A stretch of DNA of 64,000 bases from positions 496,001-560,000 of the forward strand of contig MBPM02000039.1 of the NCBI GenBank assembly GCA_001695595.3, given 5' to 3'. Position 1 is the stretch's first letter. Every line of letters begins with the position of its first letter. This document shows positions 20,484 to 32,600 of this stretch, piece after piece. This DNA is from Plasmopara viticola. Lineage: Eukaryota > Oomycota > Peronosporomycetes > Peronosporales > Peronosporaceae. The position numbers and the translations under genes were made by a program. A model generated the notes under the pieces. That model ran no database searches and had not been told where the DNA came from. It worked only from the letters and a program-made list of their open reading frames with translations.

Positions 20484-21239
20484 ATGAAGACAATTGCGAC
20501 TGCTGTCCTCGGTTCGCTCACAATGGGGTCAGTCTCGGCCATTCTTGGTGGAGACATTGTTCCCCCAGGCAAGAGCAGCTACACGTCGTATTTGAGCACC
20601 TCTCAAGGCGGCAACCCTGTTTGTAGTGCGGTTCTGATTGACCCAACGCACATTCTCACGGGTGCATCATGCCTTATTTACCGAAATGTCACTTACGCGA
20701 CCGTGGGTGCGCAGACTATCAATGGATCGGTTGATGCCGATGTGCTAAAAGTTGTAAAGAAGGAACTTCACCCAGATTACTACGGCCCAAATCAAACCTA
20801 CGACTTTGCCGTGTTAACGCTGGAGAAAGAAAGCAAATTCAATCCAGTGAAGCTGCCAGTTGCTGACGATTCTACCCAAGCAGTTATAACGGGGGATTCG
20901 GCGACTGCGTTCGGGTGGGGCAGTGCCAATTCGTCGGACTTCTTTGCGTATGCTGATCACCTGCGCAGTGTCGAGCTTCCACTCTGGAAAACCGATGCTT
21001 GTATCGAGGCGACAGGCTTTGGCTTTCTCGAAACTTCCTTTATGTGCGCCGGAGGTGTTGAGGGCAAGGGTTTAATGTTCTATGACAATGGAGGTCCATT
21101 GGTTTTGCAGAACAAGCCTAGTGTAGGCGATGACACGGTCATTGGGTTGTGTTCTTATGCTCGAGAGGCCGACAAAGGTCAGCCGTCGGTGTTTTCACGC
21201 GTTTCGGTCGGGGTTTCTTGGATCAAATCGCAACTATAG
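20484..21239 (+). CDS. GIP-like secreted trypsin-fold pseudoprotease (divergent member)
   Basis: 251 aa. Residues 1-19 form a signal peptide (hydrophobic core ATAVLGSLTMG, cleavage after VSA), and the mature chain starts ILGG like an S1 protease. The catalytic His is Ser62 (LTGASC), the catalytic Asp is kept (Asp107, YDFAVL), and the catalytic Ser is Asn202 (YDNGGPL), so it should not cleave peptide bonds. GWG (144-146), cysteines at 47/63 and 173/188, and a C-terminal WIKSQL support the trypsin fold. Oomycete GIPs are secreted proteins of this type that bind and inhibit plant endo-beta-1,3-glucanases in the apoplast; that role is inferred here. It is only distantly similar to the four copies at 35-60 kb but closest to the pseudogenes at 3.0, 7.6 and 33.5 kb. 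The only intact gene between 1 and 35 kb. Confidence 0.9.
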   Translation: MKTIATAVLGSLTMGSVSAILGGDIVPPGKSSYTSYLSTSQGGNPVCSAVLIDPTHILTGASCLIYRNVTYATVGAQTINGSVDADVLKVVKKELHPDYYGPNQTYDFAVLTLEKESKFNPVKLPVADDSTQAVITGDSATAFGWGSANSSDFFAYADHLRSVELPLWKTDACIEATGFGFLETSFMCAGGVEGKGLMFYDNGGPLVLQNKPSVGDDTVIGLCSYAREADKGQPSVFSRVSVGVSWIKSQL

Positions 21240-23100
21240 TAGAAGGTAACTTGTACCAAATTTACTGACAGGAATTGGTAAAACTTGAAGTTGCGATCAT
21301 TTTACTACTAAGATTAATGAGAGTCATGCTGGGCTAAGAAATTGTTAACATGATGAAAATTGATCTAATACGCATCGTGTTATAAATTATTCCCTTCCAT
21401 CCGACCTGAGCTTAACTCTGTTGTCTTATTTTAAGATTCCTTAAAGCAATGTCGCTATACAAATCTGCACCGGTTTCTTTGTGGCAAGTAAATTGTACCA
21501 CTAAGCTTTATTATTCGCATGGATGCGGTAGTTAATGGCGTTCTCATCATTGAGAAGGCGTGCACAGAAAATACGACCTCTGGTGCACATTATTCTCGGG
21601 CTTAATTAAATAGATTGTATTTTAAAGACTGTAAAACATTTATCACTTTTTGGTCTTATTAATACATGCACTAGATTCTCTTATTAATACATGCACTAGA
21701 TTTAAATCTGCAAATAAGGTTGGCACTGTATCCATTCTCCGATAATGGAAATATATCGGTGAAAGTACTCAAAAGCACACCATCCTATCAAGACTCGAAG
21801 CTCCTAAATACATTCGGGAGAGCGACCCTGCCAGTTTGCGGTTGTAATCGTTGTGGAGAGTGACCGTTTTTACTTGCAATTTGAAATGTCGAGCGTGAAG
21901 CGGACCATAGTCTATTTGAAGAGTGGTGCCCCCGAAACCTATGATCGTCAACTTAATGAGGCTCGCATCTATTTAAAAAAAATGCTCCCCGAACTTTGAC
22001 ATTTACTGATTTATACTATTAACTGTTTTTTCGTATGTTTTTCTTGATACAGAGCACTCAGATGAAGCAATTCTACGCAGCCTTAAGCATGACGTTCGTT
22101 CAAAAAAACAAACGCCATCGGCTCCTGATCATCCGCGATCAAGGCCGCCTTCAAACCATTTCTACCTCCTAACATTTAATGGAGATGGCCTGGTTTTTGC
22201 GTCTTTGCCTTAAATTTTTTTTAGCTTTGGTGGCCCAGACCCAATAACAGGCGCTACGGCCATAAATACCTCTGGCTTGTGGTAAACGAGCTATAAAGGA
22301 TAGGCTCTACTCGTAGAGCTCTAGCATCGTGACGCATTTCAGCTACTTAACACCAGAAAAGGCTGCAAATGCATCCACTTTCTCAAGCCAGCAAATTTCA
22401 AATTGTGAGAACGGCCCATCGTATAATACGCAGCTTAGGCTTTTTTTAAATCTTTGCAAAGATTCGGGTAAACATTTTACTCGTGTACGCAAAGCGCTAG
22501 ATTTCATTGTTATGAATGTATACCTCACTGTTGTGGAGAAGTTGCATTTTTGCTGACTCTTTAGCATTCATGTACATCCACCGTCTGCATGTTATGTGCT
22601 ACATTTTTTGTCCTGTGAGGCGTAAAAACACGTAGATTGTTCGAATATTGAGAAACCACGGTCTTCTTACATACTTTGATAGATTCAGGCCGATTCATAA
22701 GCCAAGCTTTTGTTTTCAAGCTGGATTCCCTTTAAAGGAGAAGGTGATCCCTAATTAGCACCCTAACGCTATTGAAAATCGTTTTGCATTTCTAAGATGC
22801 CAAATCGAAAATAATGCCGAATTCATTTAAAAAGTTTTGAATAAGTAAGTCCTTAAGTGCGGACGCCGATCTCCATAGGACCGAGAATAGGGAAAGGACG
22901 TTCGTTAACAGGTTTAATACCTGTTATTTTGCACGCCTCCTCTGTGCAAGTTGTTCTGTGACCCAAAGAAACCTTGTCGCACTTTGTAGTTAGTCTCCTT
23001 TGGTATTAAATATTACGTTTTCTTTAACCGTCGTATGTACTCCCAAATATAAAAGCGCCTTCGCATAACTATCATTTGTCGCAGGCAGCTTTGAGTCGGA
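21240..23100. other. GIP 3' flank and intergenic sequence, no gene
   Basis: The first 400 bases resemble the 3' flanks of the GIP pseudogenes ('aatgagagtcatgctgggctaa' near 21,315; compare 3,828 and 8,318). Around 22,650-22,760 a stretch loosely resembles 6,895-7,010. Short open frames at 22,329-22,567 overlap on both strands and show no recognisable domain. Confidence 0.4.
21654..21702 (+). repeat. 24-base tandem duplication downstream of the GIP gene
   Basis: tcttattaatacatgcacta... occurs at 21,654-21,677 and again at 21,679-21,702, separated by one base. It is not seen in the other GIP flanks. Confidence 0.85.
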
Positions 23101-25779
23101 CGTCTGCGATTCTAAAATCGTGTCAATTGCACACGTGAGGACTAAAAAATTTCTCGATCAATGTAATACCGGAGCATCACCAACAGCTTACTACACTTCT
23201 TCGACCGCGCAACCGCACAGAGAAAGGCCACACTTGCGACACCGCGCAAGCCCTGTTTGTTTGTTGTCCTTCGCTCCGAGCCTTATCTTCGGCCTCAACT
23301 CCATGCAAGCGCCTCCTTTGCGTTCGCCTTGCCGCTCCCTGCCACCGTCGCCCTTTTTACTCGCCAAGCTTCTCGTCTTCAGTGACAAGTTGCGCCTCGA
23401 CGTTTTGCTCCCTTGTTGCTGTCTGATCCCTGCTGCTTGGTCTGGTGGAGAGATCGTTAGAATCTCGTATGAAAAATTTACAATTGGTGAAGTTTGAAGT
23501 AGAGGGCTGCAATTGTATTGGGCCCTGTATTGAGGTACATCTCGCCTTATACAAATTTCAGTAAAGACTCTCCTTGCTTTGTGTAGACCCTTATTACCGA
23601 AAGCTAAGCGTAAATCTCATAATGCAGACAGCCACCCGCGTAGAAGCTCATTAGTTACGAGTTGTCTTTAGCCATAGCGATGTCACGCCCAACTAATCAC
23701 CGTCCTCGGTTTTCTCTTCAACTTCCAGGCATTGCTCGAGACTAGCGGGTCTGAACTCGTTGTTTGAAAGTATTATGATTTGGGTCTTTTGGCGCCAAAA
23801 TTGGCACCAATATCGGCTAGAGCAGTAGAACTGCATCGCATGTATATTTCTTGTCCACACGCGCAAGCACCTCGCTGAGATGCTTGATGCGCTTGCGAAA
23901 GATGATCAGTCCCAGCTCTGGAAAAGAGCTCGCCAGGCTCAACTTCTCCATGACTTCAAGCTCATCCCAGAGGCAGGAATACGGAATACGTGCTCAGCTT
24001 ATGGCACTGCATCTAAGCTAAGCTCAGTTAAATTAAATATGTATCAACTTTTCGCAATTTTTGAAATACGCCTCTCGCTAGTTCGTCGATCTGGTTGTCT
24101 CTCGAATAAAGTAACGGATACAGTTATTTGATATTGATTTCCCGACCATGGTGCGCCGCCTTCGAGCGTCGTTCCCACATTTATGCGAAACAACTTTTTT
24201 TTTCGCGCCGAAACGTCTTGAACTTTTTGGACATGACCAAGCACCAGCTATATTACCCCCATCCACAATTTCTATTTCAGAGAGTTAAGTTTACGTCGCC
24301 TGTTGACGATATGGCAAGATTCAAGTAGGTTCAATGTTGCACGTTATAGCCGAGTAACACCACTGTCAATTCGCCTTCGCCAAAAGGATGCGGCCGAGTA
24401 GGTGACTGCTGAATCAGCTGCAAAGGAGGTATAGGCAATACATCCTAATCCAAAAATAATATCCCGGCTGTCTATCCTGGGCGCACTTCGTCACTCCGCA
24501 AATGAATCAGCTGGGTTCTTATATGGATTTCTCGACTGTCTCTCAGGTGAATACCCTTACCTCACAGGACCCTTCTGTATCTCGCTCATCTTCTTTAACG
24601 CTTAGAGTCATGGTTTTGGAAGAGAATGTGCCAACTTGATTAATTTATGATGCAAATAGCATTGACTCACCCCTGGTAGATATCGATGCTCATGAACTTA
24701 TGAATGGAAAATTTTGTTGCCTGTGATAAACCCAAGCGTTCCTCTATGGGCAAAGGTAGCATGTAATCGGAAAGCATTGTACGGTCGTTCGGGTGCTGAA
24801 CTGATTGAAGCTACACCGTTTACATATAATGCATACGCATTAAAAGGCACAGCAAGAGCTTGTGATCTTTTAAATTGTAATTACTATAGTCCACTATGAT
24901 TTCGAGATATACAAGAGGAGGTTGCCCAATGGTAGTAAGATCGTGAATTTTGCCGCGAGGAGACCGATGAAGCTTGTATTGAAAGTACTCCCATCACTGC
25001 TGCCACACCAGCGTACAACGCCCTAGCAACCCCAATTACTTTGCTTCGAGAGGTAGAGAAAATGACTCATCGTGAATAGCGAACCGCCCTCTGCCTGTGC
25101 AATAAGCCACGGTTAAAGCGATATCAGGACTTATGCTCCCGGCCATGGCATCTTCTGCACACTTTGCTAGATGGGCAAACTGTCTCAGCGCTCGTCGTCT
25201 TGTCGCCCATACTCGCCCTGGTACGAGTACCGCTCATATGCAATGCATCAAGGTAGTTTGGACTATGAGCAAAGCAATGAAGACACTCAAACTTCTCTTC
25301 TACCATGCCTTCATATTATGGCACCTACGGCCTATCGCCACCAACCAAAAATTTTAGTCTTTACAGATTGTCAACTTGGCGATCTCGCTTCTTTCAGATA
25401 CCACACTTTTGGCTGATGGCCTCTAGCTCTTTTACATAAGACATGTAGCATTGCCCCAACTTTAAATCTTTGGTCAAAGCCGTCTAAGCTTTGAAACCTG
25501 AGGGGAATGGATTTTTAATGTCTCCTCTTTGCTTTTTACACAGGTGTCGTAGACCTCGAAGGCCTTTCGCTCAATCCGAGCGGGTTGAACAAGCCACGCC
25601 TCTTTCAAGTGATCGCTTTACAAAAACGCAACTGCCAAGGCAGCAGCTGTTTGGAAATAGCGACTACTTTCTTAATGGTGCAGATGCACATGCCCGTTCG
25701 TTCTGGCCTCGGTCACATTCTACCGGGTAATGTGCCCGCAATGGTGTCGCTTCACCAGTTATCGTAGATGACTTTATCA

Positions 25780-26250
25780 AAATGTTCGTGGCGAAAATAC
25801 TCTTAGAAAAGACTCGCCTAATTGCTATTTGGCCGTGTCCGTCAACTTTGGTGCAGTACGCATCTATGTTCACGTGATACGTCCGGATCGCCCAGAAGAT
25901 TGACCTGCTTTCTTTTCGGCTCTTCCAAAACGTTTCCATAATTCTGCTGTACACCTTATTATAGAGAACTTCGATGTGGGGCAAGCTACACCTGTGCCTC
26001 TATCCATAACAGCGGCCGCGCTGAGCTATTCAATAAAGTAATAAGCCTCGGTTTAATAACTTTTTGGCGCCTTGAAAGTCCAGTTTTGCGTGATTTTATG
26101 GCCCAAAAAATTAAAAATCGATTTGTTTATTGTCTCGCAAGTGCTGACTTCTACGACTAATACACTCCTTCAAGTAAGCATTCAATGGGACACGACTACG
26201 GAACCTCCTTTCAGCTTCTCTTGATTGCGAAAACCTTTTCTCATACAATT
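25780..26250 (+). pseudogene. LINE APE-type endonuclease remnant
   Basis: Following small frame changes, the sequence near 25,845-26,010 reads like the 'VYAP...RPAFF..LP......GDFN' part of LINE endonucleases (PAFFSALPKRFHNSAVHLII, then ENFDV in place of GDFN). Near 26,030-26,200 it reads LITFWRLESPVLRDFM, NRFVYCLASADFYD and SMGHDYG, which fits the 'lvDaWR...R.DY.L.S..L....gDH' end of the domain. Catalytic residues are partly lost. Confidence 0.55.
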
Positions 26251-26825
26251 TCGGCGACTATAATCGGCATCAGCGTGACTTCTCCTGCCAAGCTTATTAA
26301 TTGTTTTTTACGGTATTTCGTGATCGTAATAGCTTTTCTTAGCTAGACATGGATATCACGTCCGATGTGCAGTCTTTAAAACACTTCTTCGTCTCCTATG
26401 GCGCCACAATTGTAGTCTCCATTTCGTCAGTTGATTCGCTTTTGGAAGTATATTATGATCCTGGCCCAATACAGCCACTCATCGTCAATTTTTAGTTACC
26501 AATTTGCAATTGGACTTCCATGATCTCATGGTCGAGCGTCAGCACTTCAACCCGCAACATTTCATGTCGTTCTTCAACATAGCATTCGATAACTAGTATC
26601 AACCCACGTCATTATGCTCGATGCACCGTTCACTGCTGATGGCTTGTTTTAAGCTTCAGCACACTCCGCGTGGAAAACTTTACGGCCTAAATGAGCTTCT
26701 TGCGAAGTATTATCAGCTTTTTTCAACCCAAAGGGCTCAAATGTCTGAATTTGTATATGCGGCTAAATTTTGAGAGATTTAAACGACTATACTTTAAAGC
26801 CGTGATTATATATTTTTGCTTTTTT

Positions 26826-27115
26826 AGAATCGGCTCTCGCTTGGACCCAAAGAAGTATCGGTCTTTGACGTTGCTAGATCAAGATGTCAAGTTCGGGTCC
26901 GAGGTTTTAGCATATCACCTCAACAAATTTTACCTAATTAATAAGAAATACGCCAATCTGACTTTGTTTCGGAACTTGACATACGCCATGCGCTATGATA
27001 CTTTCACGATCATCAAGATAATTGTTGGCAAAAAAAATTCTCGTGATCCAGCTGGTGCTACTTGTCCCGACTTTGCTGTATCACAACATTGGGGAATTAC
27101 ATCTAAAATTTAACA
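26826..27115 (+). pseudogene. LINE reverse transcriptase, N-terminal part
   Basis: LDPKKYRSLTLLDQDVKFGS followed by EVLAYHLNKF is the first conserved block of LINE RT ('P..YRPI.LL..D.K....VLA.RL'). Further on, AGATCPDFAVSQHWG corresponds to the block usually ending in 'lDF.KAYD', with the catalytic FxKAYD altered. An open frame runs to 27,112, where it stops. Later RT blocks to about 27.7 kb are only faint (VGVRLGGLISSGLFVPFF near 27,190, in the place of the 'GVRQGDPLSP.LF' motif). Confidence 0.65.
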
Positions 27116-29139
27116 TAAGGTCCAACGCTATTTTAATATGACACTGATTTGAGCCAAAATTGCTCACGCTCGGACTTTTTCAGTTTAGAGTCGGCGTTCG
27201 CCTGGGTGGTCTAATTTCTTCTGGATTATTCGTGCCTTTCTTTAACCTCTCTCTTGCTTCTTGTGGGCAACAAGCAAAGCAGAGGCTCATCATCTTCAAA
27301 GCTCGAGATGTGATGAAATAAACTCCGCATTTTAATGGCAAAGCCATTCCATCACTCATTCCATCCCATCCTAAGCTTTGTAAATGATCTCACAGAAACC
27401 ATGCGCCCCGGTTTTTGCTCAAGCACAATCTTTTGCGCCGCCACTATAAAGCAGTCAAGTATAATTTCGACAATTATCTTTCTTTTTTAACTCTGATACT
27501 GCAATTTTTAATCAACTTTAATACTTGGGAGCTCGCGTTTTACAAAACCACAAGCGCACTTCACTTTTAGGCATTGCGATTGGATCTGCTGTCACGCCCG
27601 GTCTTCAACTCAGCTCCCTTCTTGTTTAGGTTCAAGACTTGTTTGTTTCTTAGCATTGGCGAGCACGAACGCCTTTCGATCGAGTGCTTTCATTAGAAAC
27701 TATGATTTTGTAACACTTTGACATTTTCTGGGATCAAGATCTGCGGCACTTTACTCCGCTGATGCGCAACTTCGCATTAGACTCTGTCAATGACACTTCA
27801 TCTCCAGCGATTGATGATGTTGCTCTTCCTTTTATATGAAAAAGAACTCTTTCAATGTTTCTTCATTTGTTATGCCTAGTATAATATCTACACCATATTA
27901 TTATTTGATAATTAATTCTTTTCTTTATCATAAAGGTAATAATGTATATATTTTTAAGTCGACTTACCTTCGGTTGCGACATCTGTTAAGTCGCTTATGG
28001 TCAACCTCAATCGTCAGCTTATTTATCACTGTAGTCGCAATTTATAGCTTATCCAAAATTGCTCATCCCGGTACAAACGGCTATTGATGCTGGTATTAGT
28101 GGTGGAGGTTCGAGAATTGGACTTTATTTACAGACCATTTTCTCAATTGTCACAGACTTCTTGCTGGCACACAGTTTCTGCAAATTGGAGAGATGCTACT
28201 GCGGTTCGAAGTTCTAAGATTATGGCCAAATCTGTTCTTACACGGCTCACATGGTAAATTTAGAATAATTCTCCCAGCCTGCGCAAAAGCACGTAGACGA
28301 GCACAAATTTGTTAGGCTTATAATGCCAGTCTTCGGGGAGGATAAGATGCACATGTTGCTTCTGTGAAAGGTTTAAATGCTTTCATTGCTTAGGACAAAT
28401 GGAGCGCATTTGTCGCATTCCCTAAAATGATTGGTATGGACAGACTACAATTGATAAAAAGTATTAGATGATGCACTAGGATATTATTCTGTCTGTGCTT
28501 CTTGGCAAGTAAGCCCTAAAAGTTCAAATTTTCAGCCTAAGCTGCCTGGATCCAAATGAAAAACCTTATCCTTCAATGTGTCCGCTGCAGTAGTACACAA
28601 ATGAGGCTCAACAGCTTTACCTTATTTTGCAAAGCTAAAGTAGGTGAATGCTTAAGGCCTCTATGATGCTATCGAAAATATTGCAAATCTCACTTTACAA
28701 GCTTTGCAAGACGCGCATTACCAGCACTGTACTTTTACGAATGGTTTGCTGGACAAACCTGTCTTCTCCCATTTGTATGGGAATGTGGCTATGACTAGAC
28801 AATTTTATATGTTACGACATTTTTTTACAAAAGGCTGCCTACAAAACAGCTGATGGTTTTATTATCCTTACCTGCGAAGGTGTGTTTGTCGATGCAAGCA
28901 TTAGCGTTTGTTGGTCCTCATGGCATCAAACCATCCGATAGGTAGCCTACCAAGTCGACTAATCACTTTTCCAGCTACGGACAATTACATTGTCAAACTA
29001 TGTCCGAGCAAAAGCCCATAATCGTCGAAATGATTATTTGACCGTGAGCCAGTACTTTGTGTCTGACTATAGATTAGTCACGTGTCTGAACCGTCCGCTC
29101 GGTGACATTCTTCTTGGAGAGAAGTTCGACACTACATCA

Positions 29140-31020
29140 GAGTCATTTTGTTAGTAAGGTCATACGTGCTTGTTAATATCCTACAGGACCCATAAGCAAA
29201 GGCGTAACGAAACAAATAAGGCTGATCCAAAATAATTTCGTCTAAAACAAAGGTATTCCAAAACGTTTAAAATATTTCAGCAAATTAGCTTTAAATCGTT
29301 TAAAATTTAGTAGCTTCAGGTTCTTCGAGATTTAGTGACTCTGATGCCTCTCGCAGTGCCTTCGACAAAAGCGCACCTTTCTTAACGTAATGACAAGCTG
29401 AGCTGTCAATAGTCTATGAGTGAGGTCGTTTCGCCTTGTAAGTGACACCCAGAGCTCGATTTTGTGTTGTATTCCCATTCTTTCCTATCCAAGCTAGTCT
29501 GTTCTTGATATCCAGCTGTTTGTTGCCCACTCTTTCTTCGGGATCAAAGATATTATCCTGCCGAAATACCTCACCCGCAGTCGATGGTATTGTGTGACCT
29601 TCATAGCATCTTCGTTGGGAGCGCTGTCTTTGTCATCTTTACCGGCCGCGCTACCAGAAAGACTTTATGTCCAAAAAGAAACATTTCAAGGCGTCTATTC
29701 ACCTGCCTTTTTTATATCAGTACCTTTCTGATTTTCAAAATTATGTCAGGTGTATAGTTGACTGGGGTTTCTTTTAAGGTGCCGTGCGCGTAACAGGAGC
29801 TTACTACAAGCCTTGTTGCGATCTGGCACCCACCGTCTTGCCCCGAGGATTGTGCGATTGAAGCATGGCATGACCAGGTTCAATTCCTACTTTTTCATAT
29901 CAAGGACAACTTATGACCTCGTGATGCCAAAGTCCTTAAATCTTACAGCTAAGTAGACTTTGACGCCGGAGTTGTCTTAGTAGCCCGTCAACATGAAGCT
30001 ATTTTTTTTCAAAATACTTTCTTATCGTCATCTCTTTTAGTTGACTGCAATCGCTTATCCGGCAAGCAAAAATCGCTATTCGCAAACATCTATCACATTC
30101 TTATCGAATTTGAGTACCCTCGTTCACTCGTGTGTACGCATAGCACTGCATCGCTGCTAGATTTGATTTGATGACTAGCAATTCTTTTTGCCTTGGATGG
30201 TTTTTTTGTCAGAAACCAATTTAATTTCATAGTAGGACAAATGTCTACTTTGCCGGCATCCAACGGAACAAGCAGTGTTTTAGTGCCAACACAGCGGTCA
30301 TCTTTGCTCGACAACACTTAAAATTTTGAACAGGACTTTGATTAGCTACGACCACTAATTACGCATAGCATGCCGAAGATTGAAATCGGACTACAGCTGC
30401 ACTACCTTTGAAAAGCTATCGTTGTTACCTGCAATTTTGAAGCGTTTAGTGTGGAGCGGGTCGGCCTTAGGCCATCTACAATCACGGTCTTCTTGCCTTA
30501 TAGGAGAGTGACACCCTTAAAGTTAAAGGCTTAATTTCCTTGCTCCATACATATCCTATGAGCTTCACGCCTACCTTGCTTGCAGGCAAAAGTGCATATC
30601 TCTGACGAAACTCAATACGGAAAGAAAACAATTGATCCCTCATGTGCTCATAGGGCACCAAATTTCCAGGTAAAGTGGTTTTACGAGTGTATGTTTAGTT
30701 TTCCTTGACCTCACGTAATAATTACAAATGTTTTGCGCTCCTGGTGTTAGGGTCAATGTTTTCGATCTAATGTAATAAAAAAATCCCTCATCACAAATAC
30801 GTCGCTTTTTTAAGGCTTTGGCGCGGTAAACCGCATCCAATTATTATTTTTGCTTCTTAAGCCATAAAAAACTTGAGCTGGAGATTCTTTAGCTAGCGAT
30901 GCATCGTGCTCGTTTAACTTCGTTTACTGGATGTATTTGAAGTGGCTAGGTGAGAGTCTAGTCAATACTTAAAGGGTATTCGTGTAATACGTATCATCAT
31001 GCTCTTAGAAATTAATACTA
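29140..31020. repeat. Repeat block A' (direct repeat of 1-1,830)
   Basis: Collinear with the start of the window, same orientation: 'ttgttagtaaggt' (29,149), 'ggccgcgctaccagaaag' (29,644; 463), 'tttgccggcatccaacggaac' (30,249; 1,049), 'gttagggtcaatgttttcgat' (30,747; 1,514) and 'ggctaggtgagagtct' (30,943; 1,709). No gene. In both copies, and in the partial copy at 5.33 kb, block A can lie just 3' of LINE C-terminal sequence, so it may include LINE 3' untranslated DNA. Confidence 0.65.
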
Positions 31021-31079
31021 ATGCGAATACTAGAGTCCAAAAGTTGAACATAAGGTTTTAAATTCCAGCGACCGCAAAT

Positions 31080-32071
31080 ACATCATGTTGAAGCGCAAAC
31101 GGCGATAAGTGTACAAAGCGCGAGGAGGCGCGGGTATACATCGAAAAATGGCGAGATCGTGAAATAGGGGGGATCATTTCGCAATAAAAGACTATGGATC
31201 TTGACCGAAGATTTGATGCCAACACTTGAATGCTTTGAGTTGTGACTCGAGTTGGATATGACCACTTGTGAGCGGGTGGGTCATCATTTTAGTGAAGACG
31301 AAACACTAATGAAGTTTTTCCTCTGCGTGATGAGGCGGTGTGTCAAGTATTAATTTGTTGCGATTAACCCATAGTGTGCGCGAAATGACGCAGCGAACAA
31401 CGTCAAGCAGGCTAATTTGCGCATGTGTACCGAAGATAGCTGGATATTTATCAGGAACTTTTTAGAAGTGAAGGAACAAACTTGTGGCCAAGCATCTGTA
31501 ATGTTGAAAATTCGTGAAATAGTGATGCGACGCAACACATCTCCCATGACAAGTCCGAGCTACAAATTCTGGAAGAGATTAATGGCGGCGAAGTGTAGTT
31601 CGCAAATAGGAACAATGATGCAATCAATGGTGTGGAGACTATCACTAAATAGGTGACCTTGCTTAACGGTCATTAATGTTGGGCAATGTGATAGTCCAAT
31701 AATAAAGGAAAAAGAGTCTCAGCTGTGTCGCACTCATGACAGCGTTGATATGCCAGCGATACTACATTTATAAGAGACCAACCCGTTCTAGCAAAGAAGC
31801 CGATTAAGGTTGTGCGTAAATCTTCTTGGTCTGGGAAAGCCCCACACACAGTGCAGATTGTCGAAAGGCTTAAAATCTTTTGATGGCTGGAGAAGCAAGA
31901 AGCTCTACGAGTAAGTATCACCAAAAGGTGGTTTGCTTTTGCAAACAAAAAAAAATTGCATGTATACGTGCAGCACTCAATGTATTTGACCGATCTTCCA
32001 GCTAGTATGATTGAGCCACAACCTATAAGGATTTTTGTCAATTGGGCATCTAGTAATAGTGGTGGAAACAA
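31080..32071 (-). pseudogene. Possible LINE C-terminal remnant (minus strand)
   Basis: A 132-codon open frame (32,071-31,673) contains CTVCGAFPDQEDLRTTLIGF and later CHEC, which recalls the zinc-binding tail after LINE reverse transcriptases ('C..CG...E...H.....C'). The histidine and last cysteine are not well placed, so this is a weak call. Decayed reading continues on the same strand through 31,350-31,660 and 31,083-31,265. It could instead be chance open frames in unrelated sequence. Confidence 0.3.
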
Positions 32072-32074
32072 TGT

Positions 32075-32600
32075 TGTCGAATAGGGACCTTTACTTAATC
32101 GCTCCGTTTTGGCAAACGCTATTACGATCCTTGAGATCCAACTGCAGTTAATTTTTTGTTTTCAATAATCAGACAAAAAAAATCAATCGTCTACTTAGAT
32201 ACACAGTGTGCATTTTGTACGCTGAGGCGCCTTAGATGTCGGAATATAAGCTATCTATCTATGTGTAACTTTGCCATCAACAATAAAATTCAAGCATCAA
32301 ACCCTTCTATAAATTAGCTGAGAGGCTTAGCGCCTTGCTCACCTTTTGGAGCACAAACGCTTCAAAATAAATTTTGAGGAGAGACATAGCGTTTTGAACC
32401 AGAAAAATACTGCAAAAGAGCTATCGATAACCCTCAATAAAGGTATCTTAAGCCTGCCTTTCCCTGTGAAAAATGGTTTGACTACTACTGGTGTATTTAC
32501 CGATTCGCATATCGAGACACGTCGAAGAATAAGTACAGTCTAAAAAGGGCCCCGAGTATACCGTATTTTTTATAATATAATGGTTGCAATGCGAGGCACG
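32075..32600. other. No gene recognised
   Basis: AT-rich. A 65-codon open frame at 32,346-32,543 has lysine/threonine-rich composition and no domain I can name. Confidence 0.35.

Larger units (their letters stand above)
23100..29120 (+). mobile_element. Decayed non-LTR retrotransposon (LINE, APE endonuclease type)
   Basis: A long degraded element whose motifs occur in LINE order on the plus strand: a C/T-rich leader region (23.1-23.5 kb), a possible ORF1 piece (23,880-24,010), endonuclease traces (25.8-26.25 kb), reverse transcriptase (26.83-27.7 kb) and a C-terminal part to about 29.1 kb. Stops and frameshifts are dense, so it is inactive. Ends are approximate: the 5' end is placed by loss of recognisable content, and the 3' end by the start of block A' at 29,140. 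No target duplication was found. Confidence 0.65.

Noticed and set aside
23120..23497. 125-codon proline/serine-rich frame as a secreted effector
   Set aside because: No signal peptide at its N-terminus and C/T-rich low complexity. It lies at the presumed 5' region of the decayed LINE and has a similar-sized frame on the opposite strand.
27836..28087. 83-codon hydrophobic frame as a membrane protein
   Set aside because: Lies within LINE remains in very AT-rich DNA, which produces hydrophobic frames by chance.
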